Virus record (IMG/VR): IMGVR_UViG_3300025383_000111
Location: 1-22,908 of that record
Reading direction: 5' to 3' (one strand)
Length of the DNA stretch: 22,908 bases
Origin: a virus
In this document: one piece after another, positions 1 through 6,545 of the stretch
Position numbering within the stretch: the stretch's first letter is position 1
Layout: every line of letters begins with the position of its first letter
The notes under the pieces: model-generated
What the model was told of the DNA's origin: nothing
The model's database searches: none
Seen by the model: the letters and a program-made list of their open reading frames with translations, nothing else
Translations under genes and position numbers: made by a program

Positions 1-65
1 TGGGTAACGGATTCGCCTAGGGTTTCACCTAATGCGTACAATTCTCTTCTTGAGTAACTTCTCAT
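1..65 (-). CDS. Phage protein of unknown function, 5' end only
   Basis: Only the first 21 codons are visible; the gene continues off the left edge. It begins MRSYSRRELYALGE and stays open to the window end. The ATG overlaps the TGA of the preceding acetyltransferase-like gene as ATGA, the junction type used throughout this operon, which supports the start. Similar N-termini with an RELYALGE-type motif occur, from memory, in small phage proteins near tail or ejection genes; no function is known to me. Its place after ejection-type genes suggests a virion or ejection role, but that is inference. Confidence 0.6.
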   Translation of the reverse strand, partial: MRSYSRRELYALGETLGESVT

Positions 66-469
66 ATCTTTGCCTCTACAATTCTGTAGCGTTCTTCAAA
101 ACCATATCTACTCCACAAACGGGCTATAGACTCTCTAGCAGCACCTTGTATTTTTGTTGCTCCAAGTTGCTTAAATATACTTGCCATCTGAGCATACGTA
201 TCTTTGTTAGATATTAATCTACCGCCAATAAACGTAATAAAAGCAATCCGGTCATTTGGCATATTTAAAAATGTTACCGTTGCCGCACCGTGTATTGCTC
301 CCTGCTCATCTACTGCTACCAATAACAACCACTGCCCAGTACAAACGTATGATTTTACTTGCTCTAGCGTGTAATCATCACCACCGTATTTTTGCGCTTC
401 TGCTATATGTTTTTCAACATCTGGCCATACTTGAGCGCAATAATTAACGTTTACGTGCTTAACAATCAT
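62..469 (-). CDS. GNAT-fold-like phage protein (T7 gp13-like context)
   Basis: A 135-residue protein with the layout of a small N-acetyltransferase-like fold: an N-terminal helix pair (residues 12-43), strands WLLLVAV (47-53) and AATVTFL (62-68), a strand AFITFIG (76-82), then a helix and a C-terminal RLWSRYGFEERYR stretch (118-129) typical of the last GNAT strand. The acetyl-CoA pyrophosphate signature (Q/RxxGxG/A) is not evident, so catalysis is doubtful. It overlaps the upstream ejection-type gene by ATGA. In T7-like phages the internal virion protein gp13, which I recall being grouped with acetyltransferase folds, lies just after the tail nozzle gene; the order here is comparable. Either a virion-associated GNAT-like protein or a true acetyltransferase is possible. 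Confidence 0.6.
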   Translation of the reverse strand: MIVKHVNVNYCAQVWPDVEKHIAEAQKYGGDDYTLEQVKSYVCTGQWLLLVAVDEQGAIHGAATVTFLNMPNDRIAFITFIGGRLISNKDTYAQMASIFKQLGATKIQGAARESIARLWSRYGFEERYRIVEAKI

Positions 470-1914
470 GCTGGCATGTACTTATCAGCTGTAATCTGTT
501 TACCTTGTTTCGTAGTCCCAGTACGGGCTTTACGAACTTTATTCATCATTGCATATAACTTTTTAGCACCAGCATCGGTAGAACCTTTGCCTAATTCTCT
601 GACTTTCTCTGGAGCTACGATAGCTTCACCATTGGCTACACGAGCAGGCTGTTTGCCTTCAATGCTGGTATGGATGTCATCACTCATGCCATCGCCGTGT
701 CCCATAATAGGACTAGCACCTAGATGTCTTTGCAATGCTTTTAAACCAGCATCCGTAGAGCCGTTACCAAAATGGCTTACTACGTCAGCAGGAACTACAA
801 AAGAACCTTCTTTTAAATGAGGAACTCCACCCGTACTGAATGATGCGCCAGCCCTAGGAGTAGGTTGGTTGCCCATTAAAGACTGAATACCTTGAGATGC
901 CTGCTGTGAGGTAATCCCATATTGTGACATAAGGTCTTGTAATTGCTGTGGTAATGCAGTGCTTTTTTGCATTAAATCTGCAGGTGCTATGCCTTGGCTT
1001 GGTACAGATCCGGGCATTGGAGTAGGAGCGCTGGAAACGTTTCCACCTGTAGCATAACCATATGCTGATGCACGTAATGGTTGATAGTTAGGCGCTAGTG
1101 TTCTGCCTAGGCCATAGGAAGCAGCAGAAGGCGGTGTATAGCCGGGCAAATAGTTAGGCTTCATTGCATTAGACTTTTGCAATGCTAATAGGGTTGCAAT
1201 ACCAGCAGCGCCTAAAGTGCCTTTTTGAGTCCAGTTAAGACCTTTTCCAGAAGTATCTGTAAGGTTTTTCCAATACTGCTCATACCAAGGAGTGCCTGCA
1301 GCTTGAGGGCCACCTACTTGTAATTGCTTTAATTGATCTGGAGTAGGGGTTTCTATGTTGGTTTGTGGCAACTGATCCGTTGGAATTTTTGGAAAACCAT
1401 AACTTGTAGCGTCTGGACCAGATTGCAAAAATGGTTGCATACCGGGTTGGTTTGGTTGCCAAGCGGAAATATCTCCACCCTCTCCCGGCAATACAACGTT
1501 TTGTCCTTGGTAAGTCAGCGAACGATCAGGAATCTGTGGCGCAGCAGGAACATTAGATACTACGTCCTGATTTACAGGAACTAATGGAGTTTGGTCATTA
1601 GATGCTACTGGAGCATATTGGTTAGGATTCTGTACAAAAGAATCCATTTGACCTTGGTTCCAAGCTTGTAATTCTTGAGGGCTTAATGCGTTATTAACGT
1701 TATTTAAGTTGTTTGCTACACTAGCCCCAGTTGCCGCTTGGCTTAGGCTTGGAAGAATAGAGCTCATGCCCTCATAGCCTAACTCAGCATCGGTTGGACC
1801 CATTAATTCAGCGCCAACAAGAGGGGCGTCTGCGCCTCCTGTAGCAATCAGGGATGCTATTCCTAGTCCAGCTCCCACTGCTGGGAGTATTGCATTGCCG
1901 CCGCCACCGCTCAT
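466..1914 (-). CDS. Putative DNA-ejection or internal virion protein with duplicated C-terminal module
   Basis: A 482-residue protein starting MSGGGGNAILPAVG, with two hydrophobic Gly/Ala-rich segments (about 8-27 and 232-246) that could insert into membrane. A long Pro/Gln/Asn-rich linker (70-205) follows the first, and a Gly/Ser-rich region leads to the C-terminus. The C-terminus holds two copies of a module, residues about 366-400 and 425-460, both carrying GSTDAG after a [EN]G[ES]..V.P or A..V pattern. Low complexity, hydrophobic patches and position after the tail hub fit a P22 gp7/gp16/gp20-type or T7 gp14-gp16-type ejection protein, but I see no diagnostic domain. A clear ribosome site (AAAGGA, six bases before ATG) supports the start. 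The ..EGSFVVPADVV.. segment also resembles C-terminal modules of tape-measure-like proteins, an alternative family. Confidence 0.5.
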   Translation of the reverse strand: MSGGGGNAILPAVGAGLGIASLIATGGADAPLVGAELMGPTDAELGYEGMSSILPSLSQAATGASVANNLNNVNNALSPQELQAWNQGQMDSFVQNPNQYAPVASNDQTPLVPVNQDVVSNVPAAPQIPDRSLTYQGQNVVLPGEGGDISAWQPNQPGMQPFLQSGPDATSYGFPKIPTDQLPQTNIETPTPDQLKQLQVGGPQAAGTPWYEQYWKNLTDTSGKGLNWTQKGTLGAAGIATLLALQKSNAMKPNYLPGYTPPSAASYGLGRTLAPNYQPLRASAYGYATGGNVSSAPTPMPGSVPSQGIAPADLMQKSTALPQQLQDLMSQYGITSQQASQGIQSLMGNQPTPRAGASFSTGGVPHLKEGSFVVPADVVSHFGNGSTDAGLKALQRHLGASPIMGHGDGMSDDIHTSIEGKQPARVANGEAIVAPEKVRELGKGSTDAGAKKLYAMMNKVRKARTGTTKQGKQITADKYMPA

Positions 1915-1952
1915 AATAGGTCCTTTACCTCAATTTTATTGGATTTTATCAT

Positions 1953-2258
1953 TTAAACTGCCGATCCGGAAGCATTTACCCATTTTGTTCCATTCCACCA
2001 TATTGGATAGCCTAGAGTGGTATCAAAGTAAACCTGCCCTGTTTGGCGCCCTGTTGTGGGTCTATTATTTGTAGTGCCAGAACTTGGTACTTGGGTGGCC
2101 TGAGTATAGTTATTGAGCTGGTTAAAATACAGACGCATCGTATTGAGCATCTGGTTCTCAAACTGGGTATCATAGGTTTGAGGAGCAGCTACCGGTAAGT
2201 TTGGCGGCGTTGGGTTTAACGGAGTACCGTTATAGTTGTTATAAGTTGGAATAGTCAT
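1953..2258 (-). CDS. Small virion protein with aromatic C-terminal fibre-like motif
   Basis: A 101-residue protein rich in Asn, Thr and Pro, with a helix around residues 30-55 (FENQMLNTMRLYFNQLNNY). Its C-terminus reads GQVYFDTTLGYPIWWNGTKW (73-92). This 'vyFDttlgkpiwwnGt.Wvda.G' signature is common at the ends or joints of phage tail and fibre proteins. The start overlaps the stop of the tail-hub gene by one base (TAATG), so the two are probably translationally coupled. It may be a small tail-tip or hub-associated protein; the exact role is unknown. A 38-base gap follows, the only one of that size in this section. Confidence 0.55.
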   Translation of the reverse strand: MTIPTYNNYNGTPLNPTPPNLPVAAPQTYDTQFENQMLNTMRLYFNQLNNYTQATQVPSSGTTNNRPTTGRQTGQVYFDTTLGYPIWWNGTKWVNASGSAV

Positions 2259-4369
2259 TAACGGCGTCCATCAGGTCTAATATCAATACGTGGAGCGCCT
2301 AATTGCCAAGCTACACCCTGTCCAGTAGACTCTAATCTAAATGCCATTTGACGGCCTCGAACACGGGTATATACCTGCCCAGTAAACTGATTAACCGTAT
2401 AAGCTGGCACAGAAACAGAAAAGTCTTGACTACTTAAAACCTGTGGATTATCTACGTTAGTATTGTAGGCTGAACCAGAGTTTTGGCGTGGTTGTAGCTG
2501 GATAGTTACCGACGGCTGGTTAGTTGTAGAACTATTAAAGTTTACGTCAGGCAACATTCTCCAAACAAAACCAAAGCTCTGCCCGTCACCAATATCAAAG
2601 TCTGAAGACTGAATATAAGCATCTATAGGTTGGGTGCTGGAAGTAGACTGATCGTCGTTGCCGTTTTCGTGGTAAAGCAATCTACCGTTATAGTCAGCTG
2701 CAATTGGGTAAGGTTGGGTTCCAGTTTGTAGCCAAGCACTGCGAGCCATTGTGCCGTAATACCAACATTGGTCTAAATAGTTATAAACGATGTATTTATC
2801 TACAGATGTATTTAAACTGGAGTTACTAACATAAAACCACCAGACTTCGTTAAAGCCTTCATTAGCGCCAGCAAATACTTGGTAGCTTTGATCTTGGTTA
2901 ATATCTTCAAATAAATATTGTTTTAACGAGCAAGGTAAAGTTTTTACTGTACCGTCATACATATAGAAACGGTCACGACCCATCCAATAGGTAATATTGT
3001 TTACGGTAATCGTAGCGTTTGGACCCATAACAGATATGTTGTCCATCAAAATCTGGAAACCCCAAACATATGGCGCACCAATATATTGCATGGAATATAT
3101 TGCTGAATCTGTCCAAACCAAAATCTCTTGGCGAGTTGCACGGGCACACATAATGTATGAGCCGTTTGTTAAAGTATATTCACCCGACTGGTTGGTAAGT
3201 TGTGGAATCCATTGATATTGGTTAGCTTGATCAGACCAGCGCACAGTCATAGGATTAAATGCGGTATTGGCATTATTTGGACTATATTGGTTTGCCCCAA
3301 AACAGATAATAAATTCTTGAACCTCTGATGAAATAACTTGATAGGTTTGAGTTGGCACAAACGCACCAGCATAAGAAAAGTTATAGTTGCCCGCATTAAC
3401 ACCAGTTGTAGGTGAAGTAATCGGTACAGATGTAGATCCGGTTATGTAGCTTGAAGCCACTTGAGTTCCCGCAGTAATGTGAGTACCAGTAATTTCCATG
3501 TAAGGAAAAATATACGGCGCATTAGCTGTGCTAACCGTTATGGTTGTAGCGCTGGCAGTAAATGTAGAAGCATCGGTAACTGCAGTTGTAGAATTAGCTA
3601 AGTTGCTTAAATATTGAGCGCGGGTTGATACTGTTCCGCTATCTTGCCAATAAAATACTGGACCACCACGAGGAGCTAATACAAGGTCAGCACCAAAATT
3701 ATCGTTAGACCAAAGGCGTAACTGTTGTCCAACACCCGAAGAATACGCAGAACCCCACGTTCCTCGACCCCAAGGACCAGCACCCCATCCTGTGCCAATG
3801 GTATAAACGTTTAGACCGCTAGGATAGTTATAGGCCGCAGTTACTGTGCCACCACCAGTTGCTGTACTTGTTGCATTAGACCCAGCATTAATTGTGTATG
3901 TAGTTGAACTTGGTACAGTTAAGACTTGATACTGTCCACTAATAATTAAACCGCCAACCGCCGTTGCACCAGAAAAATTAACAAAATCCCCAATACCCGG
4001 ATTATAGGAAGCGTCAGATACAGTTACGATTGATGAAGCTGATGCTGTTGTAAAAGGGTTAGTTAACATATCTGTTTGTATGATTGGGGTAACATCGTTA
4101 TAGACACCACCGGTATAAATGTAATAGTGGTTATTTGTGCCAACGCCAATATACTGAGTACCAACACCAGCATCTCCATCTAACCATACCCAAATAGAAC
4201 GGGCAACTCCAAGAAATTGATTAGGAGATAGCTGTGTCCAGCCTCCAATTTTTTCAGGTAAACCAGAACGAAAGCGTATTTTATCACAGTCGTACCAACC
4301 ACCTTCGTTACTGTAAATAGTGCCTTCTCTATAAACACCCGGCCTAAATTGTAATTTTTGTAACGGCAT
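2258..4369 (-). CDS. Tail hub / packaged-DNA stabilisation protein (P22 gp10- or T7 gp12-like)
   Basis: A 703-residue beta-rich protein beginning MPLQKLQFRPGVYREGT, followed by GGWYDCDKIRFRSGLPEKIGGW-like text (residues 23-44), a beta-propeller-type opening seen in short-tail hub proteins that plug the portal and hold packaged DNA. Repeated WxxG, FYWQD and YYIYTGGVY strands and a C-terminus ending in APRIDIRPDGRR fit this class. Two probable added beta domains interrupt the propeller: about residues 101-185 (ending GGGTVTAAY) and 262-335. It lies downstream of two adaptor-like genes but is separated from them by the fibre and lysis genes. Start and stop are both TAATG overlaps with neighbours. 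The assignment rests on family resemblance from memory and on size. Confidence 0.6.
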   Translation of the reverse strand: MPLQKLQFRPGVYREGTIYSNEGGWYDCDKIRFRSGLPEKIGGWTQLSPNQFLGVARSIWVWLDGDAGVGTQYIGVGTNNHYYIYTGGVYNDVTPIIQTDMLTNPFTTASASSIVTVSDASYNPGIGDFVNFSGATAVGGLIISGQYQVLTVPSSTTYTINAGSNATSTATGGGTVTAAYNYPSGLNVYTIGTGWGAGPWGRGTWGSAYSSGVGQQLRLWSNDNFGADLVLAPRGGPVFYWQDSGTVSTRAQYLSNLANSTTAVTDASTFTASATTITVSTANAPYIFPYMEITGTHITAGTQVASSYITGSTSVPITSPTTGVNAGNYNFSYAGAFVPTQTYQVISSEVQEFIICFGANQYSPNNANTAFNPMTVRWSDQANQYQWIPQLTNQSGEYTLTNGSYIMCARATRQEILVWTDSAIYSMQYIGAPYVWGFQILMDNISVMGPNATITVNNITYWMGRDRFYMYDGTVKTLPCSLKQYLFEDINQDQSYQVFAGANEGFNEVWWFYVSNSSLNTSVDKYIVYNYLDQCWYYGTMARSAWLQTGTQPYPIAADYNGRLLYHENGNDDQSTSSTQPIDAYIQSSDFDIGDGQSFGFVWRMLPDVNFNSSTTNQPSVTIQLQPRQNSGSAYNTNVDNPQVLSSQDFSVSVPAYTVNQFTGQVYTRVRGRQMAFRLESTGQGVAWQLGAPRIDIRPDGRR

Positions 4370-4797
4370 TAAACCACCTCAAACCGGTTAGATTTTGTTA
4401 AATTGTCTTGCCTTGAGATTACTTTTAAGTTAGATGGCACATGTAAGCCTGATACATTTTTTCCTAACAAAGGAATATCATGGTCCACTTCCCAAGGGTT
4501 ACCAGTTATTTTAGTCAATAAAGCCGCTAATTGATACTGAGTTTGTATGCGCTCAAAATCAATAGGAGTTAACCAATTTGGAGTTCTAAGTCTAATATGT
4601 TTTTTACGCCTAGTAGTATTTGCTATTACTCTACCGGGGTTTGCTTGTTTCCAAGCTTTAGTTCTAGCTCGCACTTTTTCTGGATCTTCTAAAGAAGTGC
4701 CTTTATTTGCACGGCGAATGGTTTGAAGTTTATTCTCCCTAGCTCTATAAGCGGGATCTTTTCTTCTTTCTTTTTTCCATTCTTGTTTGTTAAACAT
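4369..4797 (-). CDS. HNH endonuclease, free-standing
   Basis: A 142-residue protein with a very basic N-terminal half (residues 5-72, many Arg/Lys and an ARENKLQTIRRANKGT-type helix) that probably contacts DNA. A C-terminal HNH core follows: DHDIPL (105-110) supplies the Asp-His pair, GLHVPSNL (117-124) the middle Asn, and RQDNLTKSN (129-137) the final Asn. All expected key residues are present, so it is probably active. HNH enzymes cut or nick DNA, in phages as homing endonucleases or packaging partners. Here no terminase is adjacent and the gene sits between endolysin and tail hub, which suggests an inserted homing-type gene. It overlaps the hub start by TAATG, so it has become part of the operon rather than breaking it. 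Confidence 0.85.
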   Translation of the reverse strand: MFNKQEWKKERRKDPAYRARENKLQTIRRANKGTSLEDPEKVRARTKAWKQANPGRVIANTTRRKKHIRLRTPNWLTPIDFERIQTQYQLAALLTKITGNPWEVDHDIPLLGKNVSGLHVPSNLKVISRQDNLTKSNRFEVV

Positions 4798-4803
4798 GCG
4801 GGT

Positions 4804-5397
4804 TTACCCTAGTATTTGTTTTGCTTTAGTTATTTTAGCAATTCTGTCATCTAAACCCAAGGTCCCGCCGTTAATTCTTTTGGTCATCTGACCGTACTCT
4901 TGAGCATCTGCTAGGTCATTAAGACCAGCTTTATTCCAAAACCAGCCTGCGCTCAAAGACGCATATTTAGGATCAAGCAACCAATTAGGGTTCCCAACAA
5001 AATCCACACCCAAACCAGATCCGCATCGCTCATAGTTCTCTTTGCCAGTAAGCTGAATTAAGCCTCTGCCGTGGTATTTCCAGCCATCACCAGACTCCTC
5101 GTCACCATTGCCCATACGACCCGCATATACCTTATTAGCGATCTTTTCTGGGTTATTAGCGTATTGAATAGCATATTCTAATGTAGTAAAGCGAGATGGC
5201 CACACCTTCATCAAAGACTCAGCTTTGTAGTGTAAGTTCTCTTCTAATGTTTTAAAGTTATTAGATTCATGCATGCATTGACCTAAGAAAGAGGCCTGAC
5301 GTTGGGTGGTGCTGATGTTGTACTTAATAAAAGTATCCATCAATGGTTGATACCATTTTGTATCAATTCCTAGCTGGGTTAATTGTTGTTCAGTCAT
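4804..5397 (-). CDS. Endolysin, glycoside hydrolase family 19-like
   Basis: A 197-residue single-domain lysozyme-like enzyme that would cleave peptidoglycan glycan strands at the end of infection. Visible family marks are GQCMHESNNF (residues 39-48) with the presumed general acid Glu44, LEENL (51-55) with a second acidic pair, KVYAGRMGNGDEESGDG (89-105), and the strongly conserved YHGRGLIQLTGKENY (108-122), followed by SAGWFWNKAGLN (149-160) and RINGG (174-178). The length is normal for phage GH19 endolysins lacking a separate binding domain. There is no signal peptide or anchor, so export would depend on a holin. Its start overlaps the end of the i-spanin by ATGA. Confidence 0.93.
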   Translation of the reverse strand: MTEQQLTQLGIDTKWYQPLMDTFIKYNISTTQRQASFLGQCMHESNNFKTLEENLHYKAESLMKVWPSRFTTLEYAIQYANNPEKIANKVYAGRMGNGDEESGDGWKYHGRGLIQLTGKENYERCGSGLGVDFVGNPNWLLDPKYASLSAGWFWNKAGLNDLADAQEYGQMTKRINGGTLGLDDRIAKITKAKQILG

Positions 5398-5837
5398 TTA
5401 ATGCCTACCTGTTCATTTATCCACTTTTGTAACTCAACCAACATTAAGGTTGTTTGGGCGCAGTTTGCAGCAAGTTCATTGTAGGAGGAGACAACATCAG
5501 CTGACTTGGGGGCTGCGGAAATGCCGGACACGGAGCCGCCACCATTGTTGCTCCACACGCTTGTAGACTTGTAATAATTACGCAGAGTATTAAGCTTCGC
5601 ATCGTATTCATCAGATATTCCTTTAGTTACTAATTCATGTTGTTTTTGGATTGCCGCTGTTTGGTCCGCTTGTTTTTGTGCAGTAATAGCAACTTCATCT
5701 TTGAATTGAACAAAACGCAAATGCTCCACATAAAAGCCAGCTCCAAAACCGCCAACAGCCAAAGCCAAATATATATAAATTTGGACACTAGACCCACCTA
5801 TAAAACTGGTAGCTAAACTAAATAAATTTTTCCACAT
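5394..5837 (-). CDS. i-spanin (Rz-like inner-membrane lysis protein)
   Basis: A 147-residue protein with one N-terminal membrane segment (about 18-37, IYIYLALAVGGFGAGFYV), then a polar, Gln/Lys/Glu-rich stretch likely to form a periplasmic coiled coil (41-90). The C-terminal YNELAANCAQTTLMLVELQK (119-138) matches the conserved end of Rz-type i-spanins. Paired with an outer-membrane lipoprotein it would fuse inner and outer membranes in the last lysis step. It lies between a holin candidate and the endolysin, as in lambda-like cassettes. Its coding sequence contains the complete o-spanin gene in the +1 frame (5444-5611). The partner and the context make the call firm. Confidence 0.88.
   Translation of the reverse strand: MWKNLFSLATSFIGGSSVQIYIYLALAVGGFGAGFYVEHLRFVQFKDEVAITAQKQADQTAAIQKQHELVTKGISDEYDAKLNTLRNYYKSTSVWSNNGGGSVSGISAAPKSADVVSSYNELAANCAQTTLMLVELQKWINEQVGIK
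5444..5611 (-). CDS. o-spanin lipoprotein (Rz1-like), embedded in the i-spanin gene
   Basis: A 55-codon gene lying wholly inside the i-spanin gene in the +1 frame; it is easily missed because it is short. It reads MNTMRSLILCVIITSLQACG, a textbook lipoprotein signal: Arg5, a hydrophobic core (6-15) and lipobox LQAC with Cys19. The mature 37-residue peptide is Pro-rich (AAPCPAFPQPPSQL.. and ..SPPT..), as Rz1 proteins are. AAAGGA at 5624-5619 stands seven bases before the ATG at 5611; a second in-frame ATG at 5602 lacks such spacing. It ends in TAA at 5444. It would sit in the inner leaflet of the outer membrane and bind the i-spanin C-terminus. A fully nested Rz/Rz1 arrangement is known from lambda. 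Confidence 0.88.
   Translation of the reverse strand: MNTMRSLILCVIITSLQACGATMVAAPCPAFPQPPSQLMLSPPTMNLLQTAPKQP
5619..5624 (-). promoter_or_regulatory. Ribosome binding site of the embedded o-spanin
   Basis: Minus-strand AAAGGA, seven bases before the ATG at 5611. It sits inside the i-spanin reading frame and decides between the two in-frame ATGs (5611 and 5602) in favour of the first. Confidence 0.65.
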
Positions 5838-6073
5838 TATTGTGCGTCCGGTTCAGCACCAGCCATTTGTTTACCAGCAACAGAAGCAGCACCGGAACCA
5901 GAAACAATACCTAATGCACCAGCTAATTCGGTCAAACTAATATCTTTGCCGGTATAAATTAAATAAATTGCGGAACAACCAACAAGGAAAAAACCTAGCA
6001 TCCATGCCCATTTAGCAATATCGTGTGTCTCGTTGTCTTTACCAGTTAGAATATGTTTTAGTATGTCGTTCAT
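5837..6073 (-). CDS. Putative holin (small membrane protein)
   Basis: A 78-residue protein opening with a short polar segment containing TGKDNETHDIAKW (10-22), then a strong membrane segment (about 22-41, WAWMLGFFLVGCSAIYLIY). A weaker Gly/Ala/Ser-rich segment (47-66) follows, and a short charged tail. The 'GKDNxTxDI' start followed by one or two membrane spans is, from memory, common in small phage membrane proteins encoded beside lysozymes. Directly upstream of spanins and endolysin, and TAATG-coupled on both sides, it is the best holin candidate in the window. The other candidate is the neighbouring tail-anchored 151-residue protein. Topology (N-in with one or two spans) cannot be settled from sequence alone. 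Confidence 0.55.
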   Translation of the reverse strand: MNDILKHILTGKDNETHDIAKWAWMLGFFLVGCSAIYLIYTGKDISLTELAGALGIVSGSGAASVAGKQMAGAEPDAQ

Positions 6074-6528
6074 TAAATTACTCCCAATACAAATTTAAGC
6101 CATAAAGTCACAATCAAAGCAGCTACAAAACAATAAAACTGCACCCGCCTTACTTCTTTTAAATCATGCTGGAACTCTTCGTTATCTTTTCTTTGAAGGT
6201 TTTCAATATCCAGCTTAATTTTTAATACTGCTTCCCACTCTTTTGCACCGTACTTCTTTACAAAATCAATTTTCAATTTTGCCTCCTCATCGGAGATTTG
6301 TTTCTTACGCTTCCACTCTTCAAGCGCTTTAATCAGCGCCCTTTCTTTCTTTACTTCTGCTTCCCGTCTGGCACGGATGCGTTCTTGTGCCTGACGCTGC
6401 GCTACTTCTAAACCATCTTTTTGTATATTTTCAATCTGCTTAGAAACTGATTTACTTGCTTCACGAGCAGAATCTAAGCTTGCATTAAGCCCTTTGACTC
6501 CTTCTGAAAGTCCTAATGGGTCTGGCAT
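6073..6528 (-). CDS. Coiled-coil, C-terminally membrane-anchored phage protein
   Basis: A 151-residue protein. Residues about 20-125 are almost entirely charged helix (Glu, Lys, Arg, Gln) suited to a long coiled coil. Residues 130-150 (QFYCFVAALIVTLWLKFVLG) form one membrane anchor with almost no tail after it, so the coil would face the cytoplasm. Proteins of this design, beginning with a 'DPxGL..GVKGL' type segment, recur from memory in environmental phages close to lysis genes. A role in lysis timing or membrane association is possible but unproven. It overlaps the holin candidate by TAATG. Confidence 0.6.
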   Translation of the reverse strand: MPDPLGLSEGVKGLNASLDSAREASKSVSKQIENIQKDGLEVAQRQAQERIRARREAEVKKERALIKALEEWKRKKQISDEEAKLKIDFVKKYGAKEWEAVLKIKLDIENLQRKDNEEFQHDLKEVRRVQFYCFVAALIVTLWLKFVLGVI

Positions 6529-6545
6529 AACACACTTTTTTCACC

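Noticed and set aside
1-36. A 10-base match (TAGGCGAATC) between the minus strand at the left edge and the divergent region near 22540, which looked like a repeated leader element
   Set aside because: The left copy is codons of the partial gene starting at 65 (LGE region). A 10-base match is expected many times by chance in a window this size.
392-820. Plus-strand frame of 142 codons at the left end
   Set aside because: It lies opposite two well-supported, coupled minus-strand genes and has no recognisable protein pattern.
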